Assembly: GCF_027409185.1 (NCBI RefSeq)
Contig: NC_084464.1
Coordinates: 48,459,095 to 48,523,094, forward strand
DNA length: 64,000 nucleotides
Direction of reading: 5' to 3'
From: Cynocephalus volans
Taxonomy: Eukaryota; Chordata; Mammalia; Dermoptera; Cynocephalidae
Shown here piece after piece: positions 25,485 through 37,421 of the stretch. Under the pieces are notes generated by a model. That model ran no database searches. It worked only from the letters and a program-made list of their open reading frames with translations, and had not been told where the DNA came from. Positions within the stretch are counted from its first letter, which is position 1; each line of letters starts with the position of its first letter. Position numbers and translations under genes: made by a program.

Positions 25485-26678
25485 GAAAAGCAGTGTTTCA
25501 GGAAGTAGGGAGTGGCTGAGTATTAAAAATAAGAATATATTATTTAAAAATATATAGGAATATATATTTATATATTTATAGGAATTTTCAAGAATGCATT
25601 CTTATTATACTCCTTAATCACCCATTCTCTTTTTTTCCTTAATCTCCAGATACATCAGTAGGAACAAATTAAGCACTCATAAAATGTTGTTACAAAAATC
25701 TTTGGTTCCTGCCCTTTTCCTGCAACCCTCCCACCTACATTTGTCCTTATTTTTGGCCACCCAGCACCTTAGCTACTTTCTTATGTTTAACTAGTCCCTT
25801 TCCTTATGAAGCAACATTTATTCCTTACCCCCTACCCTTCTCATCCCCAAGAAGCTAGGTACTAGCTTTCCCAGCATCCCTTACATTTAGAGCTGTATGC
25901 ATGACAAATGTCCATTAATTACATTCAAGATGTGAATTGGAAACTTGTGATATAAAGAAGTCACGGCCAGCAGAATCATGGTTCTGTCATGGCACCTAAA
26001 ACAGACAACAAGTAAGAAAAAGTAAGCAAACTGGATTATATCAAAATTAAAAACTTCTGTACATCAAAGGATACTACCAAGAGTATGACAAGGCAATCCA
26101 TTGAATGGAAAAAATATTTACAAATCATATTTGATAAGGGATTAATATTCAGAATATATAAAGAACTCCTACAACTCTATAACAACAAAGCAAACAACCC
26201 AATTAAAAAATTAGTAAAGGACTTGAATAAATATTTTTCCAAAGAAGATATACAAATGGCCAATAAGCACAAGAAAAGATGCTCAATATCACTAATCATT
26301 AGGGAAATGCAAATAAAAACCACAGTGAGATCATTTCACACCCATTAGGATGGCTCTTACTAAAAACAAAACAAAACAACAGAAAATAAGTGTTGGTGAG
26401 GATATGAAGAAACTGGAACCCTTGTGCATTGCTGGTGGCAATGTAAAATGGTATAGTCACTGTGGAAAACAATATGGTGGTTCCTCAAAAAATTAAATGT
26501 AGTATTGCCATATGACCCAGCAATTCTACTTCTGGTATATACCCAAAAGAATTGAAAGCAGGGACAAGAACAGGTATTTGAATGTACATGTTCATAACAG
26601 CATTGTTCATCATAACCTAAAGGTAGAAGCAATCCAAGTGCCTATTGATGGATGAACAGATAAAGAAAGTGTGGGGGA

Positions 26679-26786
26679 GGCTGCTGGCTATTTAGCTCAC
26701 TTGGTTAGAGCATCCTGTTGATAACACCAAGTTCAAGGGTTCCAATCCCTTACTGGCCAGCTGCCAAAAAAAGAAAGAAAAAGAAA
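26679..26786 (+). mobile_element. tRNA-Ile-like monomeric SINE (CYN type) inside L1
   Basis: ggctgctggctatttagctc, then gataacaccaagttcaagggttcc and an A-rich tail with GAAA units. A- and B-box-like segments are visible. Confidence 0.87.
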
Positions 26787-27174
26787 ATGGGGGATGGGGA
26801 GCAGAAAAGAAATGTGGTTTATCCATAAAATGGAATATTATTTAACCTTAGAAAGAAAGGAAATTCAGACATGCTACAACACAGATGAATCTTGAAGATG
26901 TTACGTTAAATGAAAAAGTCAGTCTCAAAAGGCCAAATATTGTATGATTCCTTTTATATAAGGTACCTCCAACAGGCAAATTCATAGAGACAAAAAGGTA
27001 GAATGGTGCTTACCAGGGGCTGAGGAGAGGAGGGAGTGGGAAGTTTTTGTTTAATGGGCACAGTTTCAGTTTGAGAAGGTGGGAAAAGTTCTGAAGATGG
27101 GTGGTAGTGATGGTTGCAAAACAATGTGGATATACTTAATGCCACTGAACTGTATGTACATTTAAAAATGGTTA

Positions 27175-27264
27175 AGGGCCAGTTAGCTCAGTTGGTTAGA
27201 ACAGGGTGTTATAACACCAAGGTCTAGGGTTCAGATCTCCATACCTGCCAGCCACCAAAAAAAA
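27175..27264 (+). mobile_element. tRNA-Ile-like monomeric SINE (CYN type) inside L1
   Basis: gggccagttagctcagttgg is very close to the start of a tRNA-Ile. It continues with ataacaccaaggtctagggtt and a short A run. Confidence 0.87.
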
Positions 27265-27395
27265 GCCAAAACCAGCAAAGGTATTAAAATAATTAATTTA
27301 AAAGAAAAATTTAAAGGTATTAAAATATAAATAAATAAAAATGGTTAAAATGGCAAATTTTATGTTATGTATGTTTTACCACAAAAAAAGTACTA

Positions 27396-29780
27396 CAAAT
27401 GAAAAATTTACTAGAGGGACTTAGCAGTAGATTCTAGATGGCAGAAGAAAGAATCAGTGAACTTGAATATAGAACAATAGGAATTACCCAATCTGAAGAA
27501 CATAAAGAAAAAAAATGAAGAAAAACAGTACTCAGAAACCTATAGAACAATATCCAGTATACCAACTTATGTCTAAAGGGAGTACCCAAAGGAGAGAAGA
27601 GAAAAAGGTACACATTTTTTAAAGGAAATAATAGTCAGAAACCTCCCAAATTTGATGAAAACTTGAATCTATATATCCAAGAATGCAACAAACGTCAAGT
27701 AGCATTAATACAAAGAGACCCACACCTAGACACATCATAGTCTAACTGTTGAAAGACAAAGAGAAAATCATGAAAGCAGCAAGAGAAAAATGACTCATCA
27801 CGTACAGGGAGCATCAATACAATCAATGGCTGACATCTCATCAGAAACAATGGAGATCAGAAGACATTGGAATGACATTTAATATGCAGAAGGAAAAATT
27901 CTATCCCGTAAAACTACCCTTTAAAAATGAACATAAAATAAATACATCCCTAGATAGACTGAAAAAATCTGTTGCTAGTAGAGCTGCTTTACAAGATATA
28001 CTAAAGGAAGTCATTCAGACCAAAAGGAAATGATTCCAGAAAATGACTCAAATCCACAGGAAGAAATGAGGAGCACCAGAAATGGTAAATATGTGGGTCA
28101 ATATAAAAGACTCTTTTTTTTTTCTGTATTTTTCTCATTTCTTAACTATCTTTAAAAACATAAGATTGTATAAACCAGTAACTATAGCACTGCATTGTTG
28201 TGTGATGTGATATATATTGTGTAATATATATGATGATAAAAACTTTGCAGATAAAACTTTGTGTATAAAAATGCAAGAACCATTCTTGCCAGGAAGGCAC
28301 AGAAAGCAGGTCAATATCATGTGCAACTATAGCCAGATCCTTGGGAGGATAGAATTCTTGAGCTACTGCTGCTACATAGTTCTTATAGCCACATGCCTAT
28401 GTGAGACTTAAAAATCAATAAAGATGATAAAACTTTAGATAAAGTGTAAAGCTTAATTTTTTTATAACTTGTTATACATATTTCTTGAATATCATTTTAC
28501 TTAACATACAAATTACTTCTCAGTAAGTTCATAAAAACAATTTACTGAAAAACCATACAAAAGTTGATGTTAATGTTTCAAGATGTCAATTGAAACATTA
28601 AATAACAATAGTAATGGATAATAACCTAAGACTTATAAATACATACAGATATATATACATACATGCATACATTAGGGAGAAGGAAACATTCTTACTTAGC
28701 AATAGAATGCCAGCCAATCATGGAAGAAGGAATGATGGAGTTCAAAAGCAACCATTTAGCAGTACCACAGTAAAATTGATTCAGGCAAGAGTCATCATTG
28801 GATGCTAAAACTAATTGGCAAAACTTGATGAGGAACAGAACATCTATACAGTGTCAAAATACCTGTTAATGGCAAAGGGAAAAATAGTAACTTTGCAGCA
28901 GAGAAATGACAGACAACCTTAAACAGGTGATCAAAGTTAACATCACTAGTAATACTACAAACTGACATCATGCCTCTCCTGACAGGAGGGACACAGCATC
29001 CTTTCTATGGTATTGTTGCCAAAAGTACATGACTCCTATTTAATCATGAGGAAACATTAGACACATCCAATTGAGGAATATTCTACTAATAACTTTTTTT
29101 TTAATGTCAAGACAAAGATAGACTTGGGAATTGTTTCAGGTTAAAGGGGACTGAAGAAACATTATATATAATTTAATGTATGATCCTGGATTGGTCCCTG
29201 GATCAGAAGAAACTTATTTACTATAAAGGACATTATGGGACAACTGGCAAAATATAAATAACATCTGTAGATTAGAGTATATCAGTGTTAACATCCTGAT
29301 TTTGATAATTATACTGTGGCTAAGTAAGAGGCTATCCTTGTTTTTTTGACACAAACAGTTTAGTATTTAGGGATAAAGAGACATCATGCCCATAATTTAC
29401 TTTCAAGTGGTTCATAAAAGCAATATGTATTTATATAGCAAGATTAATATGTATGTGTATAAAATGATAATAGAGAGGACTGGTCAGTCGGCTCGTTGGT
29501 TAGAGTGCAGTGTTAAAAGACCAAAGGTCAAGGGTTTAGATCCCCGTCCTGGCCAGCTGCCCCAAAACAGCCAACAACAACAAAAAAAGAAAATAGTAAT
29601 AGCGAAAACTATGTATATTTAAAGGTATGTATGTGTATATATAGAGAGAGAAGATGATAAAGTAAATGTGATAAAATGTTAGCAAATGGGGAATCTAGGT
29701 CAAGGGTATATGGAAATTCTTTGTATTACTCTTGCAACTTTTTTATGTCTCAAATTATTTCAAAATAAAAAAGTTAAAAT
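27396..29780 (+). repeat. L1/HAL1-like tract with SINE insert
   Basis: 27430-28060 resembles the ORF1-type portion seen in L1/HAL1 elements (aagaatcagtgaacttgaat, agacacatcatagtctaact, ctaaaggaagtcattcag). The end near 29700-29780 looks like an L1 3' end (ggaaattctttgtattact, then aaataaaaaagtt). The middle is not clearly assignable, so this may be more than one insertion. Confidence 0.5.
29477..29590 (+). mobile_element. tRNA-Ile-like monomeric SINE (CYN type)
   Basis: actggtcagtcggctcgttgg, then aaggtcaagggtttagatcc and an A-rich tail of CAACAACAAC type. Confidence 0.85.
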
Positions 29781-29926
29781 GAGTGAGTTGAATCGAATGT
29801 TTCAACTTTATTTAGTATATTTTTACAAACCCAATTTAAAATGAAATTTTAAAGAAAAAGATGAATGATGAAAAGTATGCATTATATTGTTGTATTTCAA
29901 CTATTGAATGTTAAGGGACACAAAAG

Positions 29927-29928
<2 letters not shown>

Positions 29929-30015
<87 letters not shown>
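29929..30015. repeat. Compound (AG)n(TG)n microsatellite
   Basis: About 18 AG units (29929-29964) run directly into about 25 TG units (29965-30015), both uninterrupted. Long, pure tracts of this kind are normally length-polymorphic. Confidence 0.98.
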
Positions 30016-30020
<5 letters not shown>

Positions 30021-30744
30021 TTAATGTGAATTGAAGTATATCAGCAAAATGAAAGAGTCTCACAACTGCCCAGCCTGAAGGTGCACCTACGTAAGATGTG
30101 TCTTCCAACAGAAATCTCTCAATGTAGTCAGCTCCCTCTTTTTGTTTCTTGTTCACATACTGGTGCCATCAAAGAAGATCTCTTATTTTGTGAGTCCTTT
30201 TGGAAACTACAAAGGCTGTGAACATTTTGGAAATAGTTAAAGGATTATTTGCTGAATAAAACTGGAAAGAAAACCTTTATACTCTGCACAGATGGAGCTT
30301 CTGCAATGCTTGTTAATACATCTAGTTTTGCTCCTTTAATGAGAAAGCAAACCCTTCACATAGGCATCATTATTTTTTTTTCAAACAGACATGCACTGAC
30401 AACAAACGTTCTTTTAACAATCCTAAAAAAGGAGTTTTGTCAACAGCTATAAACATCATCAACTTTATCAGAAGCACGTCTCGCATTTTTAAAATGTTCA
30501 TCAAGATATGAGAGCAAAATATGAATTGCTTCTCTACCATACAGAAGTTCACTGGCCTTAATGAGACTATACCCTGAAGTGCTTTTTCAAACTAAGTGAT
30601 GTCGGAGGTGGGGTCCAGGGGGCCAGATAGCTGGCCTCAACACCCCCATCCTCTTACCAGGTTCTTGACTCCACCACAGGAAAGAATTCAAGGGCAGAGT
30701 CACAGTAGAACATGTTTAATATAACAGATAAGAAATACAGCTTC

Positions 30745-30892
30745 GGGCCAACCCCGTGGCGCACTCGGGAGAGTGCAGGGCTGGGAGCGCAGTGACGCTC
30801 CTGCAGCGGGTTCAGATCCTATATAGGAATGGCCGGTGCGCTCACTGGCTGAGTGCCCGTCACGAAAAAGACAAAAAAAAAAAAAAAAAAAA
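30745..30892 (+). mobile_element. tRNA-like dimeric SINE, variant first unit (CYN-like)
   Basis: ggccaaccccgtggcgcact, then a first unit with a different anticodon region (gctgggagcgcagtgacgct), the shared tatataggaatggccggtgc linker and a tail of about 20 A. The second unit is short (gtgcccgtcacgaaaaag). The copy at 47938 shares this form. Confidence 0.82.
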
Positions 30893-30912
30893 AGAAAGAA
30901 ATACAGTTTCTT

Positions 30913-31082
30913 GGGGCTGGCCTGTGGCTCACTCGGGGAGAGTGCGGTGCTGATAACACCAAGGCCATGGGTTCGGATCCCATATAGGGATGGTCGGTTA
31001 GCTCACCGGGTGAGCGTGGTGCTGACAACACCAAGTCAAGGGTTAAGATCCCCTTACCGGTCATCTTTAAAAAAAAAAAAAA
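30913..31082 (+). mobile_element. tRNA-Ile-like dimeric SINE (CYN type)
   Basis: ggggctggcctgtggctcac through the linker catatagggatggtcggtta to ccttaccggtcatcttt and an A run. Flanked by copies of gaaagaaatacagtttct, the target duplication also shared with the SINE just upstream. Confidence 0.9.
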
Positions 31083-31905
31083 GAAAGAAATACAGTTTCT
31101 GTGGAGAGAGTGCGGCATGTTCCAGAGACTGAGCAGACCCCACACCAAGTTTAACACAAAAGTAAGAAACACACACTTAAAGTTCAGTACAGAGCTCAGG
31201 CTGGCTCAAGAGAGTCAGCAGCCACTTGCTGAAGATAAGTTTAATACAAAGTATACACACCTCAACCAGCAAAGTGCAGGTTGCCTCCAGGAAAGTGAGC
31301 AACCACCAGTCTTCTGCTGGGATTTGGCTGTTATAGTTTCTCTATCTAATGAATATTTAATTAAAGGGGTGGTTCCCCGATATGTAACATTAGTCTTGCA
31401 CATGCTCAGTTGGTCTCTTCCCGGAGCATATTCATTGGTTATATCCTGTCACGTGCACCAGATATATTCAAGAGTATTCTGTGCTCTGTAGCACATGTAG
31501 TGGTAGGTCATTCAGCTACCAGGGTAATATAACCCTTCTGTACTGAGTATGCCCAGCCACTGGATTTGCATAAGGCAGTCCTTTGTGGTCTCATTTTCCC
31601 TGTTCTGCTGAAAATAAGTCTAACTGGCAACAGTAACTTTCCTCTAGGGGAGAGCCAAAAGGAGGGGCCTGAAATCTTTGGGAATGGCTTACCCAGTGCA
31701 TGTCCTGTGATCCAAGCCCAGGGAAACTGAACACCTCCTATATCAAAAGGGCAGAAGTTTTACTTTAACTGAAATAAAACAAGAGTGAAAGAAAAAAAAT
31801 CTACTCTTGGGACATTATGAAAAAAGGAAAATTTTATTGATATGTTCGCTTATTTGGCAGATACTTTTAACCATGTGAATGAATTAAGCCTTTCAATTCA
31901 CTGTT

Positions 31906-32083
31906 TTTTTTGGTGTTTTTTGGGGTGTGTGTGTGACCGGTAAGGGGATCATAACCTTTGGCTTGATGTCGCCCACACCACGCTCAGCCAGTGAGCGCAC
32001 CGGCCATCCCTATATAGGATCCAAACCCGCGGCCTTGGTGTTATCAGCACTGCACTCTCCCAAGTGAGCCACGCGGTCGGCCC
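31906..32083 (-). mobile_element. tRNA-Ile-like dimeric SINE (CYN type), antisense
   Basis: tgaccggtaaggggatcata to gtgagccacgcggtcggcc, with a T-rich left end. Exact target duplication tcaattcactgtt at 31893-31905 and 32084-32096. Confidence 0.92.
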
Positions 32084-32703
32084 TCAATTCACTGTTATTA
32101 AGCCAACATTAGGGATACTACTGAAAAAAACTAAAAATTTTTTTGGCTGAGTGGTCGATGAAGAAGCTGGAGGATATGTTTTTCTAAGATGGAGTTGTAA
32201 TACAAAATTCTCTGTCATTTTCTTTGAAAAGAGAACTCTGTAAATTTCTGGAACACTTCAGAAGTCTTCCAAAAGCTATTTCTATCTTGATGGCTTCTAA
32301 GTTGAACCACAGATATGCAATTCATTTCTTTCTTATATAAACTGAATCAAAGATGTTAAGATGTTGACATAACCGAAGATGAATTTATTGATCTCAGGAC
32401 AAAAGAAAACACAATTGGAGTTTAACTCAAAGTTCCTCAGAAAATTACTATATTCCTTGGGAAAGAATTTTTCTTGCCTTGATTTAAAGGAAAATTCTAG
32501 AAGATTTAATTCTATTTACAACAATATTTCGTTTTTAATATACAAATGGGGATTTTCAACAATTATGACCATTGAAGCAAAACTTTTAAATTGATTGAAT
32601 GTTTAACAAAATACGCGTGTCAAAGGCCATCTCACAATTTAATTTTCTCATTTGAGCTAAGTAACAGCATTTTTACTGATAGATAGATAGATCTCATACA
32701 TAT

Positions 32704-33745
32704 GTTCAATTTTTTTTATTGAGGTGAATTTTATTTACAGTGAAACCACAGATCTTAAGTGAACACTTCCTTGAATTTTGACATGCATGTACCTGTGTGT
32801 ATTAGTCTGTTTCCATTGCTTGTAACAAAATACTTGGAACTTGGTAATTTATAAAGAAAATTAAATTTATTGCTTACAGTTTCTGAGTCTGGGAAGTCCA
32901 AAGCCCATCTGGTGGTGGCGACAGTGAGCCAGGGTCTCACATTGCAAGATGTGGAAGCAGAGAGAGCAGAGAGAGAGAGACAGACTCTCCTCTTCTTTTA
33001 AAGCCCTCAGAATCACACCTCTGACCACCATTTTTAATCCATTCACTACTGCACAGTCCTACAATCCAATCACCTCTTCAAGGCTCCACCTTTCAACTAC
33101 CATAATAGGATTTCTCACCCTCTTAACAGTCACAGTGGGGGCTAAGTTTCTAATACATAAAACTCAATTTGAGCTTCAGAGAGTTTTGGGGGGACACAAT
33201 TCAATCCAATACACTGTGTAACCACCAAATCAATCAAGATGTAAAATACTTCCAGCACCTCAGAAAGTTCCCTCACACTTCTTTTCAGTCAATTTCTGTC
33301 GCAGAGCCAACCACTGTTCTGATGTCACCATAGATTAGTTTTGACTGTTCTTGAACTTATAGAAATGGAATAACAAGTATATACTCTTCTGTGCCTGGTC
33401 TCTTTGCACAGTTATATTTTTGAGGTGATTATGAATAAAGCTACTATGAACATTTATGTATAAACCTTTCTGTACACATATGTTTTTATTCTCTCATAAA
33501 TACCTAGAGGTGAAATTGCTGGATCATAGAGTAGGTGTATACTTAACTTCACAAGAAACCGCCACATTGACTTCCAAAATAGTTGTACCGTTTTACACTC
33601 CCACAAGTAATGTGTGGGAGTTATGGTTGCTCCATACCGTTGTCAGCATTTGGTTTTGTCTATTTTTTTTAGTCATTCTAGTAGGTGTGAAGTGATATTT
33701 CATTGTGGTTTTAATTTGCACTTTCGTGAAAACTAATAGCATATA
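32704..33745 (-). mobile_element. Old L1 3' end (antisense), split by an LTR
   Basis: tttttattgaggtgaatttt is the reverse of an L1M-type 3' end. After the LTR it resumes at ccaccaaatcaatcaagatg and goes on to gtggttttaatttgcac. Non-coding. Confidence 0.8.
32798..33213 (-). mobile_element. Solo MaLR LTR (antisense)
   Basis: 416 bp from TGTATTAGTCTG to CCAATACA, flanked by the exact five-base duplication CTGTG (32793-32797, 33214-33218) as expected for ERVL-MaLR elements. The sequence resembles the LTRs at 52389 and 54522. Confidence 0.92.
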
Positions 33746-33779
33746 GTTAAATGGACTTTTTAGTGTACAGTTCTATAGG

Positions 33780-33876
33780 TTTTTGTTTGTTTGGCAGCTG
33801 ACCAGTGCGGGGATCTGAACCCTTGACCTTGGTGTTACCAACACCTGCTCTAACCAACTGAGCCAACAGGCCAGCC
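33780..33876 (-). mobile_element. tRNA-Ile-like monomeric SINE (CYN type), antisense
   Basis: ggcagctgaccagtgcgggg to actgagccaacaggccagcc. Confidence 0.87.
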
Positions 33877-34784
33877 TCTACTTCTGTAAGTTTTAACACG
33901 TATAGATCTGTGTAACTGCCACTACAATCAAGGTGAAAAACAATTACCCTAACCAATCCCTCACACATCCAACTTTGTTTGGTGGTAAAACCCTCCCCCA
34001 TCCCTAACCCTAAGAAACCACAATGTATTCTTTGTTCCTGTAGTTTTGTCTTTTCCAGACATTTGCGTAGATGGGATTATACAGTATGTAACCACTGAAG
34101 CCTGGTTTCTTTCACTCAACATTTGAAATTCTCTCAAATTACATATGTTGATAGCTTGTTCCTTTTTATTGCTTGCATAATATTCCATTGTATAATTTTA
34201 TATAATTTGTTTATTCCTTCTCCTGTTGAAGGACATTTAGATTTTTCCATATTTTTACAATTATCAGTAGAGCTACTATAAACATTCATGTATGGTTTTT
34301 CTGTGAACATAAGATTCATTTATCTAGGGTAAATAGCTAAGTGAGGCCTCTGAGTCATCAGGTAAGTATATGTCTAAGTTTTATCATAAGAAATTGCCAA
34401 ACTGTTGTCCAGAGTGCCTGTACCATTTTGTATTCGCACCAGCAATGTATAAGTTCCAGTTGCTTTAAGTCTTCACCAGCACTTGGTATTGTCAGGTGAA
34501 AAAAAAAAAAAAAAAAAAGTGTAGCTGGTCTAATAGGTGTGTATCTTAACATGGTATCAACTTTCATTTCTGTAATGGCTAATAATGTTTAGCATCTTTG
34601 CAAGTGCTTGTTTGCCACCTATATATTTTCTTTGGTAAACTATCTGTTCAAATCTTTTGCCCATTTGAAAAATTTGGTTGTTTGTTTTCTTATGGTTGAC
34701 TATTGAAAGCTCTTTATATATTCTGATACAAATTCATTCTCCCAGTCTGTAGCTTCTCTCTCTCTCTCTCTGTCTCTCTCTCTT

Positions 34785-34881
34785 TTTGGTGGCTGGCAGG
34801 TACAGAGATTGAACCCTACAGAACCCTAGACCTTGGTGTTATCAGCACCACATTGAAACAAACTGAGCTGACTGGACAACC
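34785..34881 (-). mobile_element. tRNA-Ile-like monomeric SINE, diverged, antisense
   Basis: ggtggctggcaggtacagag to aaactgagctgactggacaa, preceded by a CT-rich run at 34757-34784. A short internal duplication (gaaccctaca/gaaccctaga) is present. Confidence 0.78.
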
Positions 34882-36711
34882 TTCTTTTCATTTTCTTAAC
34901 AGTGTTTTTTACAGAGCAATAGTTTTCAATAACGTCACGGGGAGGGAAGGCATATAACTTTGATGCAGTCCAATTTATCAGTGTTTTCTTTTATGGATCA
35001 TGATTCTGGTGTCATATATAAGAAATCTGCCTAACCCAAAGTCATGAAGATTTTCTACTGTTTTCTTCAAAGTTTTGCAGTTTTACGAAGCATATTTAGA
35101 TCTATGATACATTTTGATTTATTTTTGTATACGATTTCAGTTTAGTTCAAGGTTCCTTTTTTATTTTTTCTCCGTGCATATGGATATTCAGTTGGTGTTC
35201 CAACCCCATTGTTGAAAAGACAATCCTTTTTCCACTGACATGCCTGCACTTTGTCAAAAAGCGGTTGGCCATGTTTGTGTGGTCTATTTCTAGACTCTAT
35301 TCTCTGTTGCATTGATTATGTGTCTATTATTTTACCAGTACTATATTGCCTTGATTACTGTAACTTTATAGTGAGTCTTAAAATAGGGTAGTATAAACCC
35401 TCCAGCTTTATTCTTCTTTTGCAAAATTGTTCCTGGCTATCCACGTACTTTTGTCTTTCCATATAAATTTTAGAATCACTGTATCTATAGCTACAAAAAT
35501 TCCTGCTTGGATTTTTATTGGAATTGCACTAAATCAATAGATGATTTAGAGGTAATTGACAGACACCTTAACTATATTGAGGCGTCCAATCCATGAATGT
35601 GGTATGTCTCCCTATATAGGTCTTCTTTGACTAATTTCATCAACATTTTGTGTTTTTTTTAAGCAGACATATCCTGCACAAGTTTTGTTAGAATATTTCA
35701 TTTTCTTGAAACTATTGTAAATGGTATTTTTAAAAATTTCGATTTCCAATTGTTAATTTCTAGTATATAGAAATATCACTGATTTTTGTCAGTTGATTTG
35801 AATTCTGAAAAATTTATAAACTCACTTATTAATTCTAAGAGCATTTTTATGTAGATTTTTTGGGATTTTCTATGTAGACATTATGTTAAATGGGAATAGA
35901 ATACTTTTCTTTCTTCCTTTCCAATTATATACCTTTTTTCCCCCTACCTTATTGCACTGGCTAGGACCTCTAATAGGATTTGAATAGGAGTGGTGAGGGT
36001 GTTCATCCTTGCCCTATTCCTGATTTTGGTGGGAAAGCTTCAGTCTTTCATCATTAAATATGATGTTAGCTATATATAGCCATGCACACAGATATGAATA
36101 TATACATTTACCCTTTTACTACTAGTTTTTAATTATGAATGGATGTTGAATTTTGTGAAATGCTTTTTCTGTATAATTAATATAATCATGAGGTTTTGAT
36201 TTTTAAGTCTATTAATATGATAGATTACATTGATTGATCTTTGAATATTTAACCAGTCTTATAAGTAGGCTATGGTATATAATTCTTTTTATCTATTGCT
36301 GGATTTGATTTGCCAGTATTTTGTGTAAGATTTTTGTTTTTATATTCATGAAGGATGTTGTTCCACAGTTTTCTATTCTTCTACTGTCTTTATCTGGTTT
36401 CAGTATCAAGGCAATGCTGGCCTCATATAACGTGTTGGAAAGTGTTCCTTCTTAATCTATTTTCTGTAAGAGATTGTGTAGAATTGGTGTTATTTGCTTT
36501 ACATGTTTAGTAGAATTCACCAGTGAATCCATCTGGACCTCAGTATTTTTGAAGATGCTTAAAAAAACCCTATAAATTTGATTTTTTAAATACTTGTAGA
36601 TATAGGACTATTCATGTTATCTATTTCTTCTTGGATGAGTTTTCATAGTTAGTAGATTTTAAGAAATTGGCCCATATGATTAGTCCATTTATATGTGCAG
36701 AGGTTTTCAAG

Positions 36712-36877
36712 GGGCCGGCCCGTGGCTCACTTGGGAGAGTGTGGTGCTGATAACACCAAGGCCATGGGTTCGGATCCAATATAGGAATGGCCTGTTAGCT
36801 CACTGGCTGAGTGTGGTGCTGACAACACAAAGTCAAGGGTTAAGATCCCCTTACTGGTCATCTTTAAAAAAAAAAAA
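36712..36877 (+). mobile_element. tRNA-Ile-like dimeric SINE (CYN type)
   Basis: gggccggcccgtggctcact through the linker aatataggaatggcctgtta to ccttactggtcatcttt and an A run that passes into a TA microsatellite. Target duplication tgcagaggttttc at 36696-36708 and 36981-36993. Confidence 0.93.
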
Positions 36878-36882
36878 GTGTG

Positions 36883-36935
<53 letters not shown>

Positions 36936-36938
36936 GTG

Positions 36939-36980
<42 letters not shown>
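36878..36980. repeat. (TA)n microsatellite with TATG variants
   Basis: About 100 bases of TA repeats with periodic TG, directly following the A tail of the SINE and ending exactly at its 3' target duplication. Confidence 0.97.
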
Positions 36981-36981
<1 letters not shown>

Positions 36982-37421
36982 GCAGAGGTTTTCTTAGTAT
37001 TCTAATATCTTATTATCTTCCTAATATCTGCAGGGTCTGTAAAGATATCCTCTCTTTCATTACTGATATTGGTAATTTGTATCTTCTTTTTTTCTCTGTC
37101 AGTCTGTCAAGAAGTTTATTAGTTTTACTGATCTTTTCAAAGAACTAGCTTTGGTTTTTTGATTTTTCTCTCTTTTCTCTTTTGGATTTCATTAATTTAT
37201 GCATGTATTTTTATTATTTTCTTCCTCTGCTTGCTTTGGTTTTATTAGCTCTTCTTTTTCTAGCTTTTTAAGATAGAAGCTTTAATTGTTGAATTGGAAC
37301 CTTTCTTCTTTTATAACAGAGGCACTTAATACTATAAAATTTCCCCTTAAGCATGATTTAGCTGCATCCTGCAAATTCTGATATGTTATATTTCTATTTT
37401 CATTTTGTTAAAAACATTTTA

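Larger units (their letters stand above)
26020..27395 (+). mobile_element. L1 3' part, split by two SINEs
   Basis: Reads as the end of ORF2 and the 3' UTR: open segment at 26085-26348 ([18 protein letters not shown], a familiar ORF2 C-terminal phrase), then 'aatggaatattatttaacc', ending near 'tgttttaccacaaaaaaag'. SINE copies interrupt it at 26679 and 27175. No complete reading frame. Confidence 0.85.
30600..31740 (-). mobile_element. Candidate class I ERV LTR (antisense), carrying two SINEs
   Basis: Begins TGTCGGAGGTGGGGTCC, which on the minus strand is the LTR's 3' end in ...CA. Just inside it are U5-like features (gaattctttcctgtgg on minus, an ATTAAA). The right end is uncertain. It interrupts the hAT-like sequence at 30599. 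No coding region. Solo LTR or fragment; family not identified. Confidence 0.5.
30175..32630 (+). pseudogene. Decayed hAT/ZBED-like transposase-derived sequence, interrupted
   Basis: Scattered but ordered matches to the transposase fold shared by ZBED5/SCAND3/FAM200-type proteins: EDLLFCESFWK (about 30174), CTDGASAM (30285), YHTEVHW (30535-30555, family YHTEVRWL), AYLADTFNHVNELSLS (near 31850-31900), EDEFIDLR (32375-32398) and GFSTIMTIEAK (32550), the C-terminal dimerisation segment. Frames shift and stops occur between them. A ~1.1 kb LTR and a SINE split it. It could be a Charlie-like transposon remnant or an old processed copy of a domesticated hAT gene. No poly(A) tail was identified. Confidence 0.72.

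Noticed and set aside
27175..27264. Sequence looking like a tRNA-Ile gene
   Set aside because: The T-arm and 3' acceptor do not pair and it ends in an A run inside an L1. It is a SINE head, like the other copies.
29911..30156. Open frame rich in TH and SL repeats on minus strand
   Set aside because: Translation of the AG/TG microsatellite only.
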